Source: an uncultured Kineothrix sp. (lineage in GTDB: Bacteria > Bacillota > Clostridia > Lachnospirales > Lachnospiraceae). Taken from it: a DNA stretch of 37,251 bases. Both the position numbers and the translations under genes were made by a program. The notes below the pieces were generated by a model. It was not told the origin of the DNA and made no database searches. It saw nothing but the letters and a program-made list of their open reading frames with translations. Numbering within the stretch: the stretch's first letter is position 1; each line of letters starts with the position of its first letter. Of this stretch, positions 16,907-23,479 are shown in pieces. Location of the stretch: contig CAJUMD010000022.1 of NCBI GenBank assembly GCA_910587275.1, forward strand, positions 1 through 37,251, given 5' to 3'.

Positions 16907-17629
16907 ATGAATCAGGAAAAACATTATACACTGGAAGATTTTTTGAATATTGTGGAGACTTTAAGGAGTGAAAACGGCTGCCCCTGGGACCGGAAGCAGA
17001 CGCACAAGAGCTTAAAGCCCTGTATGATGGAGGAAGCAGCGGAGCTGGTTTCCTCCATCCGCATTTATGACACGACGGGAAATGCGGAAAACATGCGGGA
17101 AGAACTGGGTGATATTCTTCTGCAGGTAGTGATGCATTCCCAAATTGCCAAAGAGGAAGGGCTTTTTACGTTTGGGGATGTGGTACAGGAAGTCAGCGCC
17201 AAGATGATCCGGCGCCATCCCCACGTGTTCATGGATGCACGGACGGACGGTACGGAAGGGGTATATAAGAACTGGGATGAGATCAAACGGCAGGAAAAGG
17301 AAGGCAAGGAGTGGATTGAATCTCCTTTGAGGGAAATTCCCAAAGAACTTCCGGCGCTTACAAGGGCATCCAAGGTCTTAAAAAAAGCGGACAAGCTGTA
17401 CGGGGCAGGAAAAGAATACGGAAACTGCGTAGCGGATTTGGAAGAATCCGTGCGCAGGCTGTCGGGGATGGAGCCGGACATGGAAGATGCAGCACTGGAG
17501 CAGGTTTTGGGGGATATGCTGGTGAGTCTGTCGGACATTGCAAGGCGGTACCGTGTTTCACAGGAACAGGTGTTGACGGACCGGGTGGAAAATCTGATTG
17601 ACCGGTATGAACCATCAAAAAAACCTTGA
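16907..17629 (+). CDS. mazG: Nucleoside triphosphate pyrophosphohydrolase MazG
   Basis: A 240-residue protein with tandem MazG folds. The first holds GCPWDRKQTHKSL and the magnesium-binding motifs MEEAAELV and EELGDILLQ (the EExxE ... ExxD pattern). The second fold has DAALEQVLGDMLVSLSDIARR. MazG hydrolyses (d)NTPs, including aberrant ones, to monophosphates and pyrophosphate. It starts 9 bases after the PEGA gene, behind AAGGAAAAGG. In Bacillus the equivalent gene (yabN) heads the yabN-yabO-yabP-yabQ-divIC order that is also seen here, but the methylase domain fused to Bacillus YabN is absent. Confidence 0.93.
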   Translation: MNQEKHYTLEDFLNIVETLRSENGCPWDRKQTHKSLKPCMMEEAAELVSSIRIYDTTGNAENMREELGDILLQVVMHSQIAKEEGLFTFGDVVQEVSAKMIRRHPHVFMDARTDGTEGVYKNWDEIKRQEKEGKEWIESPLREIPKELPALTRASKVLKKADKLYGAGKEYGNCVADLEESVRRLSGMEPDMEDAALEQVLGDMLVSLSDIARRYRVSQEQVLTDRVENLIDRYEPSKKP

Positions 17630-17656
17630 AAAATCGGGCAAAAAAGGCAGATTTTG

Positions 17657-17697
17657 CTTGACAAACCTATGGAAACCGTCTATAAATATGTATAGAC
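17657..17697 (+). promoter_or_regulatory. hup promoter with palindrome over the -10
   Basis: TTGACA (17657-17662) and TATAAA (17680-17685) are 17 bases apart. A perfect 8-bp inverted repeat with a 6-base spacer, CGTCTATA (17676-17683) and TATAGACG (17690-17697), covers the -10 and the expected start site. This is the position of a repressor operator. Confidence 0.75.
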
Positions 17698-17760
17698 GTT
17701 TCAAAAGAGACTTCTAAATAATAAGAGAATGCAAACTCAATTTAACAGGAGGAGTTCAAG

Positions 17761-18036
17761 ATGAACAAAACAGAATTAATTGCAGCTATGGCTGATCAGG
17801 CTGGATTATCTAAAAAAGACACAGAGAAGGCATTAAAGGCTTTTACGGATGTTGTTGCGGAAGAATTGAAGAAAGACGGTAAGGTACAGTTGGTTGGTTT
17901 TGGTACTTTTGAAGTATCCAAGAGGGCGGCAAGGGAAGGAAGGAATCCCCAGAGCGGCGAAGTGATGAAGATTGCAGCTTCCAAGGCTCCTAAGTTCAAG
18001 GCTGGCAAGGCATTAAAAGATTTGGTAAACGCATAA
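17761..18036 (+). CDS. hup: HU family DNA-binding protein
   Basis: A 91-residue HU protein of normal length: MNKTELIAAMADQAGLSKKD at the N-terminal helices, then the GFGTFEVSKRAAREGRNPQSG signature of the DNA-binding arm, and KAPKFKAGKALKD at the end. It is a nucleoid architectural protein that bends and compacts DNA as a homodimer. AGGAGG lies 9 bases before the ATG, behind a near-consensus promoter, as expected for an abundant protein. Codon use is less GC-rich than in the neighbours (AAA, GAA, TTA), which fits high expression. Confidence 0.97.
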   Translation: MNKTELIAAMADQAGLSKKDTEKALKAFTDVVAEELKKDGKVQLVGFGTFEVSKRAAREGRNPQSGEVMKIAASKAPKFKAGKALKDLVNA

Positions 18037-18048
18037 GCCGCGGATATC

Positions 18049-18288
18049 ATGAGATTAGATAAATATTTGAAAGTTTCGCGTTTGATTAAAAGGCGTACTG
18101 TTGCAAACGAGGCATGTGATGCCGGACGTGTGCTTGTGAACGACAAGCCTGCCAAAGCATCCGCGAATGTAAAGCAAGGCGATATCATCACGATACAGTT
18201 TGGAAATAAAGATGTAAAGGTAGAGGTACTGGACATACAGGAAACGGTGAAAAAAGACGAAGCGAAAGAATTGTTCCGGTATATTTAA
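18049..18288 (+). CDS. rqcP: RqcP-type S4 RNA-binding protein
   Basis: A 79-residue S4-domain protein (MRLDKYLKVSRLIKRRTVANEACDAGRV layout, NDKPAKAS turn, then the ITIQFGNKDVKVEVLDI strands). The Bacillus homologue YabO, renamed RqcP, works with RqcH to add alanine tails to nascent chains on obstructed 60S-like (50S) subunits; it resembles Hsp15. It begins 12 bases after hup with a weak ribosome site, so it is probably read from the hup transcript. The operon appears to end at the hairpin just downstream. Confidence 0.9.
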   Translation: MRLDKYLKVSRLIKRRTVANEACDAGRVLVNDKPAKASANVKQGDIITIQFGNKDVKVEVLDIQETVKKDEAKELFRYI

Positions 18289-18307
18289 AATATCCCCCTC
18301 ATATAAT
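18279..18307 (+). promoter_or_regulatory. Sigma-E-like sporulation promoter of yabPQ
   Basis: GTATATT (18279-18285), 14 bases, then CATATAAT (18300-18307) resembles the Bacillus sigma-E consensus KMATATT-N14/15-CATACAMT with one mismatch in each box. The -10 lies in the left arm of the terminator hairpin. Confidence 0.6.
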
Positions 18308-18335
18308 CTATAAGAGATTATGCGAGGGGGTTTTT
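18294..18335 (+). terminator. Terminator hairpin between rqcP and yabP that covers the yabP ribosome site
   Basis: A 15-bp stem with one mismatch (left arm CCCCCTCATATAATC from about 18294, right arm GATTATGCGAGGGGG) is followed by TTTTTC and the yabP ATG. It should end vegetative transcripts from hup-rqcP. The only purine-rich ribosome site for yabP, GAGGGGG, is its right arm. Confidence 0.8.
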
Positions 18336-18336
18336 C

Positions 18337-18627
18337 ATGGAAGACTTAAATGCAGCAAAACAGCGCACCCATAAACTGATGCTCACGAACAGAAGGACAT
18401 GTACCATCAGTGGGGTATGTGATGTCCTGTCTTTTGACGTAAAGGAAGTCATTCTCGAAACGGATCAGGGAATGCTTATGATCAAAGGGGAAGACCTGCA
18501 CGTAAGCCGCCTGACGCTGGATAAGGGAGAGGTGGACATCGACGGGAAGATGGACAGTTTTACTTATTCGGAAGTGTCGGGATACGGCGGAAAAGGGGAA
18601 TCCCTGTTGTCAAAACTGTTTAAGTAG
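18337..18627 (+). CDS. yabP: Sporulation protein YabP
   Basis: A 96-residue YabP/YqfC family protein: an ANRRTCTISGV-like N-terminal strand (LTNRRTCTISGVCDVLSFD), an LETDQGMLMIKGEDLHVSRLTL core and a GEVDIDGKMDSFTYSE end. In Bacillus yabP and yabQ are sporulation genes of the mother cell. It is followed 7 bases later by yabQ. The start sits directly after the terminator hairpin, with ribosome site GAGGGGG inside the hairpin's right arm. Confidence 0.92.
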   Translation: MEDLNAAKQRTHKLMLTNRRTCTISGVCDVLSFDVKEVILETDQGMLMIKGEDLHVSRLTLDKGEVDIDGKMDSFTYSEVSGYGGKGESLLSKLFK

Positions 18628-18634
18628 GTGGGGA

Positions 18635-19123
18635 ATGAGTCAGGACATTGTGAATGAAGTGTATTTTTTGGGCGGCTCCGTGTTCATGGGGATTGTCATT
18701 ACTTTTGTTTATGATTTCATCCTTATCGGACGCAGGATTGTGCCGCACAGTCTGTTCTTCCTTTCGTTGGAAGACCTGGTTTTCTGGGTGGCGTGTGCGT
18801 TTGCCGTTTTTTACATGCTTTACAGGGAAAATAACGGTGTGCTGCGGTGGTTTGCCGTATTTGGCGCCGCGGTGGGAATGCTGGTTTACAAAAAAATTAT
18901 CGGGGACCGTTTCGTGAAGGTCATTTCCACCATAATCCGGAAGGAAATACACCTGCTGCGCAGAGTAGTGGGAATCCTGTTTGCCCCCTTGGGATGGTTG
19001 CTGAAAAAAACGACAGTATTTTTTCGGTTTATCGGCAGGAAGAACCGAAGGCTGTCCAAATACATAAAAAAGAAGTTGACTGGATTTGCCAGAACGCTTA
19101 AAATAATATTACATAAGCATTGA
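18635..19123 (+). CDS. yabQ: Spore cortex biosynthesis protein YabQ
   Basis: A 162-residue membrane protein. Hydrophobic segments are visible at about 8-32 (VYFLGGSVFMGIVITFVYDFI with IGRR after it), 42-62 (LSLEDLVFWVACAFAVFYML) and 68-86, followed by a very basic C-terminal half (RKNRRLSKYIKKKL). This matches the YabQ family, needed for spore cortex formation in Bacillus and located in the outer forespore membrane. It is coupled to yabP with a 7-base gap. The ribosome site is GTGGGGA. Confidence 0.88.
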   Translation: MSQDIVNEVYFLGGSVFMGIVITFVYDFILIGRRIVPHSLFFLSLEDLVFWVACAFAVFYMLYRENNGVLRWFAVFGAAVGMLVYKKIIGDRFVKVISTIIRKEIHLLRRVVGILFAPLGWLLKKTTVFFRFIGRKNRRLSKYIKKKLTGFARTLKIILHKH

Positions 19124-19204
19124 GCGTATGAACAGGAACGGAATAAATGGACGTGGCGTAACGCGCATAAGGGACAGGAATTCCCATACCGGAAAGGAGG
19201 CGTT

Positions 19205-19510
19205 ATGGCGAGAAGGGCGGCGTACCGCAGGAAGCGGCAGAACCGGTTCGGAATGCTTTTGGTGGCGGCAGTGATTGTAATGATGTTTGTGGTCGTCATG
19301 GTGAAAAGCATTGAGCTGAAACAGAAGCTGGCAGGATACCAGGCGAGGGAAGCACAGCTTATGGAGGAAATCGGGAAAGAGGAGCAGCGCACGGAAGAAA
19401 TCAAGGAGTATGAGAAGTATACCCAGACCAAGCAGTATATAGAGGAAGTGGCGAAGGATAAGCTTGGGCTGGTGCATGAAGGGGAAATTATTTTTAAGGA
19501 TGAAGATTAG
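19205..19510 (+). CDS. divIC: Septum formation initiator family protein (DivIC/FtsB)
   Basis: A 101-residue bitopic protein with a basic N-terminus (MARRAAYRRKRQNRFG), one membrane segment (about 16-37, MLLVAAVIVMMFVVVMV), a coiled coil (about 40-72) and a conserved C-terminal end (YIEEVAKDKLGLVHEGEIIFKD-type). DivIC forms the DivIB-DivIC-FtsL division complex. A perfect AAAGGAGG precedes the ATG. It closes the yabP-yabQ-divIC group and is followed by a strong terminator. Confidence 0.92.
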   Translation: MARRAAYRRKRQNRFGMLLVAAVIVMMFVVVMVKSIELKQKLAGYQAREAQLMEEIGKEEQRTEEIKEYEKYTQTKQYIEEVAKDKLGLVHEGEIIFKDED

Positions 19511-19511
19511 G

Positions 19512-19548
19512 ATGCAGATAACGGGAATACGGTTATCTGCATTTTTTG
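19512..19548 (+). terminator. Rho-independent terminator after divIC
   Basis: An 11-bp perfect stem (ATGCAGATAAC 19512-19522, GTTATCTGCAT 19532-19542) is followed by TTTTTG. It insulates spoIIE from the upstream genes. Confidence 0.85.
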
Positions 19549-19612
19549 TCGCACGAAAAAGCATTTTTCCGTAGCGGTTTTGACAAATACGGCATGTTCC
19601 GTCATGTATAAT
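19546..19612 (+). promoter_or_regulatory. spoIIE promoter with 21-base spacer and Spo0A-box-like sequences
   Basis: TTGACA (19580-19585) and TATAAT (19607-19612) are perfect sigma-A hexamers but 21 bases apart. The minus strand over the -35 reads TGTCAAA, one mismatch from the 0A box TGTCGAA, and TGTCGCA at 19546-19552 is another one-mismatch box. In Bacillus the spoIIE and spoIIG promoters have the same over-long spacing and need phosphorylated Spo0A. Confidence 0.65.
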
Positions 19613-19648
19613 ATTCCTTTGCAGAAACAGTGGTGAAAAAGGAGTATC

Positions 19649-20917
19649 GTGTGGATTCCATACGTAAATGTTTGTCTGTGGCAAAAATCTGCAGGTTATG
19701 GAAAGGTATGGGGGTTTGGTATGAAAAAACAGCTTATGAACGGGGAAACACCCTTTGGCAGCATACTGCCGGAATACGGAAAAAAGAAACTGCTGATGTA
19801 CGCGGATTCCTTCCGGGATCTGGCGAACACGTTTACCGGCATACAGCAGCAGGACAAAGCGGAAGTCATGGCGGAGGACAGGCAGGAATACCTGTGGAAA
19901 AGAAGATTGCTGGAAAACCGTGATTTAATGGCGGAACACCTGAATGAAATGGCGCAAATCATGACGCAGGTGGCGGAGGAATCCTACCGCAGTGTATATA
20001 TGGGGGAACGGAAGGTGAAGCAGCTCTCCCATGCCATGAAGGAAGCGGGCATTTGGTTAAAGCATATATACCTTTTGGAAAAAGAGGACGGGCATAAGGA
20101 AATCAACATCGTCATGCGCGCCGTCAAAAGAGCCAATCCCGAAGTGGAGGAAGTGGGAAACCTGCTTTCGGTATTTTTGAACCTGCGCCTTATGCCGGTA
20201 AGGACAAGCCCCATTTTTGTGGGAAAGGACTGGTGCAGCTACCAGTATGTGGAGGAACCGAAATTCCACGTGCTGACCGGCGTGGCAAAGGCGGTAAAGG
20301 AAACGGAAAGCGTGTCCGGCGACAACTATTCCTTTTTGGAAGTGAAGGAAGGCGGGCTTGCCGCCGTTTTGTCTGACGGTATGGGGTCCGGCGAAAAGGC
20401 GTGCAGGGACAGTGAATTTGTCATAGACTTTATCGAAAAATTTTTGGAAGTGGGTTTTTCCAAGGAGACGGCGGTACAGATGATCAACGGTTCCCTGATT
20501 GCGGGCGGGGAATCCAAAAACATGTCCACGCTGGACATCTGCCAGGCGGATTTGTACACTGGTGTCTGTGAGTTCATCAAAGTGGGGTCAGCGCCTTCTT
20601 ATATTAAACGGGAAAACCTGATTGAGCAGATATCGGCAAGGAATCTTCCGTTAGGCGTATTCTATGAAATGGATATGGAAGTCACAAGACGAAGGCTGGT
20701 GGACGGCGATTATATCATTATGGTATCGGACGGCGTACTGGATGCCCTGTCCCAGGGGGTGGGTGAAGAAATGATGCCGGAAATGCTGGGCAGGATTAAC
20801 CTGAAAAATCCGTCCGAAATTGCCAACCACATTCTGAATTTCAGTTTGTGCCAAAGTAAGGGGAAAATCCGAGATGACATGACCGTAATGGTAATTGGGA
20901 TATGGGAGAATTTGTAG
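19649..20917 (+). CDS. spoIIE: SpoIIE-type PP2C serine phosphatase lacking the membrane domain
   Basis: The frame encodes up to 422 residues. It matches the cytoplasmic part of stage II sporulation protein E: a helical regulatory region (about 30-215) and a PP2C phosphatase domain (about 220-422) with SGDNYSFLEV, LSDGMGSGEKACRDSEFV, TLDICQADLYTG, KVGSAPSYIK, MVSDGVLDAL and RDDMTVMVIGI. In Bacillus SpoIIE dephosphorylates SpoIIAA to activate sigma-F. Bacillus SpoIIE is about 827 residues with an N-terminal ten-helix membrane region, and nothing of this is present here. The start is uncertain: GTG 19649 is only 4 bases after AAAGGAG, and ATG 19721 (MKKQLMNGE) gives a more natural N-terminus of 398 residues. 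It is a single-gene unit with its own promoter. Confidence 0.85.
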   Translation: MWIPYVNVCLWQKSAGYGKVWGFGMKKQLMNGETPFGSILPEYGKKKLLMYADSFRDLANTFTGIQQQDKAEVMAEDRQEYLWKRRLLENRDLMAEHLNEMAQIMTQVAEESYRSVYMGERKVKQLSHAMKEAGIWLKHIYLLEKEDGHKEINIVMRAVKRANPEVEEVGNLLSVFLNLRLMPVRTSPIFVGKDWCSYQYVEEPKFHVLTGVAKAVKETESVSGDNYSFLEVKEGGLAAVLSDGMGSGEKACRDSEFVIDFIEKFLEVGFSKETAVQMINGSLIAGGESKNMSTLDICQADLYTGVCEFIKVGSAPSYIKRENLIEQISARNLPLGVFYEMDMEVTRRRLVDGDYIIMVSDGVLDALSQGVGEEMMPEMLGRINLKNPSEIANHILNFSLCQSKGKIRDDMTVMVIGIWENL

Positions 20918-20993
20918 AATGGGGGAAGGGGCGGACGCATGTGCCGGAGGGATTGGGCGGGAGGGCAGGGACAGGAAAGCGGGCGGCTAAAGA

Positions 20994-21217
20994 GCGGCTG
21001 CGGCAGCGCCTGTTCCTGTTTTCCGTGCACTTTTTTCGGCGGTTTTTCCAGGCAGAATGGCATGGGATTTCGCAGGCTGCGGGACGCCCTCTATCGGCAT
21101 CCATGCCGAATCGGGCTAAATCGGGCATCCGTGCCCGATTTCCCTTTGATATCCGCATTCTGCCAGGAAAAACTCCGCCGAAAACGAAGCACGGAAAACA
21201 GGAACAGGCGCAGCCGC
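20994..21217. repeat. Long branched hairpin unit 3 between spoIIE and tilS
   Basis: The outer arms pair imperfectly over about 60 bp: GCGGCTGC (20994-21001) with GCAGCCGC (21210-21217), a 23-bp perfect block (21006-21028 with 21189-21211) and GGCAGAATG (21051-21059) with CATTCTGCC (21156-21164). Inside are two further perfect hairpins: TCGGCAT/ATGCCGA (21094-21109, 2-base loop) and AAATCGGGCA/TGCCCGATTT (21118-21141, loop TCCG). The predicted fold is a long stem opening into two side hairpins. The sequence is not related by eye to units 1 and 2, though it shares the plan of long GC-rich arms between genes. Confidence 0.75.
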
Positions 21218-21292
21218 CACCCTGCCAAAAATCTCTGCCTATGCGTCCGCCTTACATCGCCTTTCGTTCCCACAGATTCCCCCTAAACCCAT

Positions 21293-21321
21293 TTGACTTT
21301 TCAGGGGGGATTGATTAAGAT
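21293..21321 (+). promoter_or_regulatory. Probable promoter of tilS-hpt-ftsH
   Basis: TTGACT (21293-21298) and TAAGAT (21316-21321) have a 17-base spacer, 33 bases before the tilS ATG. Confidence 0.5.
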
Positions 21322-21354
21322 GGAGGGGACAGGACGGTTAGGAGAGGTTTTTAC

Positions 21355-22938
21355 ATGGAATGTGGGATTTTGGGGAAGGTGAAGGAGTATATTGGAAAGT
21401 ACCGGATGATTGCGCCGGGGGACACAGTGGTTGCAGGGGTGTCCGGGGGTGCGGATTCGGTCTGTCTTTTTTTTCTGTTGTGTGAGCTGGCTGGGGAGAT
21501 AGGATTCCGCTTGGCGGTGGTGCATGTGAACCATGGAATCCGGCAGGGGGATGCGGATGCGGATGAGGCTTATGTGGAGGGGCTGTGCAGGGAGAGGGGG
21601 GTCCCCCTTACGGCGGTACATGAGGATGTAAGGGCATATGCGGCGAGGGAACGGATTTCGGAGGAGGAAGCGGGACGGAAGGTGCGGTACCGGGCGTTCC
21701 GGGAGGCGTTGGATTGGTATGCGGACGGGGGAGCGGACGGTTTGGGTAGAAGGTCTTCCAATGGGGAATTTTGCTCTTGTGGAAAGGGTAAAATTGCGGT
21801 GGCGCATAATGCCAATGACAGGGCGGAGACGATGCTGTTCCATTTGTTCCGGGGAACCGGATTGGCGGGAATGGCAGGAATCCGTCCGGTGCGGGGGTGC
21901 GTGATCCGTCCGATTCTTTGTCTGGAACGGGGGGAGATAGAGGAATTTCTTGCGGAAAGGGGAATATCTTTTTGTATAGACCGGACAAACATGGAGGATA
22001 CTTATACAAGAAACCGTATCCGCAACCATATATTTCCATATGTGGAAAAGGAAATCTGCCAGGGCGCCGTGGGGCATATGTGCGGTACCGCAGATTTGTT
22101 GGCGGAGACGGAAGGGTATGTGAGGAGACAGGCGCAAGCGGCATATTTAAGATGCGTGGCGGACAGCGTGCAGCCGGAAGCCGGGGCTGCGGACGGCAGG
22201 GGGACGGCGGGATTGCCGGAGCTGGATGCGGACCGGCTTTTGGCGGAAGATCCTTTTATCCGCAGGCAGGTGCTGCTGCTGGCACTGGAGCGGGTGACGG
22301 AGGGGAGGAAGGACATTACTTCGGTTCATGTGGGGGAAATGGAACGGCTATTGGGCAAAGAGGGAAGTAAACAGATTTCCCTGCCTTATGGACTGGTGGT
22401 CCGCAGGGAACCGCGCCGGGAAGGGGTACGGCTGGTATTTTGCCGGGAAGACGGGAAGAAAGACAGCCGGAAGGAAGTTTGCGGTGGGGCGGAAGGGTTT
22501 CCGGTGCCGCTGCATGTTCCGACAGGAGGGGGGTTAGCGGTACCGGGGCTTGGGGAAGTGGTTTTTACTTTGTTGGAAAGAGGGAATTTGCCGCCGGAAA
22601 GCGGATTATCTGCATTTTTTTTGGGAAAATCCCAATTTATTCCGCAAAAATCATGTACGAAATGGTTTGACTATGATAGAATAACTAAGTCTCTATTGTT
22701 TCGTACCAGGGAAACGGGAGATTATCTTACCATTCATCAGAATGGGAAACTATCGAGAAAAAAGCTGAAGGATTATATGATCGGGGAGAAGATTCCCAGG
22801 AACCAAAGGGATGAAATCTATGTCCTGGCGGACGGCAGCCATGTCCTGTGGGTGCCGGGATACCGTATCAGTGAGTATTATAAGGTAACGGAGGATACCA
22901 GGCGTATTTTGCAAGTACAGATAAGAGGAGGACTTTAG
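21355..22938 (+). CDS. tilS: tRNA(Ile)-lysidine synthase
   Basis: A 527-residue enzyme that converts C34 of the tRNA-Ile CAU anticodon to lysidine using ATP and lysine. The PP-loop ATPase motif SGGADS is at 30-35, followed by VVHVNHGIRQGDADADEAYV, the HNANDRAETMLFHLFRGTGL loop and DRTNMEDTYTRNRIRN. The C-terminal TilS domain includes WFDYDRI and TGDYLTIHQNGKLSRKKLKDY. An insertion of about 15 residues near 130 (GADGLGRRSSNGEF) interrupts the usual spacing between the AFREAL helix and the IAVAHNAND strand. TAGGAGAGG precedes the ATG. It directly abuts hpt (next base), as in Bacillus tilS-hprT-ftsH. Confidence 0.95.
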   Translation: MECGILGKVKEYIGKYRMIAPGDTVVAGVSGGADSVCLFFLLCELAGEIGFRLAVVHVNHGIRQGDADADEAYVEGLCRERGVPLTAVHEDVRAYAARERISEEEAGRKVRYRAFREALDWYADGGADGLGRRSSNGEFCSCGKGKIAVAHNANDRAETMLFHLFRGTGLAGMAGIRPVRGCVIRPILCLERGEIEEFLAERGISFCIDRTNMEDTYTRNRIRNHIFPYVEKEICQGAVGHMCGTADLLAETEGYVRRQAQAAYLRCVADSVQPEAGAADGRGTAGLPELDADRLLAEDPFIRRQVLLLALERVTEGRKDITSVHVGEMERLLGKEGSKQISLPYGLVVRREPRREGVRLVFCREDGKKDSRKEVCGGAEGFPVPLHVPTGGGLAVPGLGEVVFTLLERGNLPPESGLSAFFLGKSQFIPQKSCTKWFDYDRITKSLLFRTRETGDYLTIHQNGKLSRKKLKDYMIGEKIPRNQRDEIYVLADGSHVLWVPGYRISEYYKVTEDTRRILQVQIRGGL

Positions 22939-23463
22939 ATGTCAGAGCGGATTAGGGTACTGCTGTCCGAAGAGGAAGTGGACCGGAGGATTCAGGAGAT
23001 TGGGGAACAGATCAGCAGGGATTATGAGGGGAAACAAGTACACCTCGTGTGCGTGTTAAAAGGGGGGAGCTTCTTTCTGTGTGAACTTGCGAAGCGGATT
23101 ACCGTTCCGGTTTCCCTTGATTTTATGTCGGTGTCCAGCTATGGGAGTGAGACGAAATCCAGCGGGGTAGTGAAAATCGTAAAGGATTTGGATGAGCCGC
23201 TGAAGGATAAGGAAGTAATCGTGGTGGAGGATATCGTGGATTCCGGCAGGACGTTAAGCTACCTGTTGGAAATGCTGCGGGACAGGGGACCAAAGAGCCT
23301 GCGGCTTTGTACGCTGTTGGATAAACCGGAACGGAGGGTGACGGATGTCCATGTGGATTACACGGGTTTCCGGATTCCGGACGAATTCGTGGTGGGTTAT
23401 GGTTTGGATTATGACCAAAGGTACCGGAACCTGCCCTATATCGGCGTAGTGGAATTTGATTGA
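22939..23463 (+). CDS. hpt: Hypoxanthine phosphoribosyltransferase
   Basis: A 174-residue purine salvage enzyme that converts hypoxanthine or guanine plus PRPP to IMP or GMP. LVCVLKGGSFF is near 37-46, the PRPP loop VIVVEDIVDSGRTL is at 93-106 with the paired acidic residues, and FVVGYGLDYDQRYRNLP is at the C-terminus. Length and motifs are standard. It starts immediately after the tilS stop, with GAGGAGG inside the end of tilS, and its end meets or slightly overlaps the start region of ftsH. In Bacillus HprT also binds FtsH and TilS, which fits the conserved linkage. Confidence 0.96.
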   Translation: MSERIRVLLSEEEVDRRIQEIGEQISRDYEGKQVHLVCVLKGGSFFLCELAKRITVPVSLDFMSVSSYGSETKSSGVVKIVKDLDEPLKDKEVIVVEDIVDSGRTLSYLLEMLRDRGPKSLRLCTLLDKPERRVTDVHVDYTGFRIPDEFVVGYGLDYDQRYRNLPYIGVVEFD

Positions 23464-23479
23464 CGAGGTGAAAACGAAA

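Larger units (their letters stand above)
20918..21354. other. spoIIE-tilS intergenic region
   Basis: About 435 bases without a gene. They hold long hairpin unit 3 (20994-21217) and the tilS promoter (21293-21321). Open frames here overlap the palindrome and look like shadows. Confidence 0.75.

Noticed and set aside
20902..21318. Long plus-strand frames across the spoIIE-tilS gap.
   Set aside because: They overlap hairpin unit 3, start inside spoIIE or without a ribosome site, and are biased to Arg, Pro and Gly from the palindrome.
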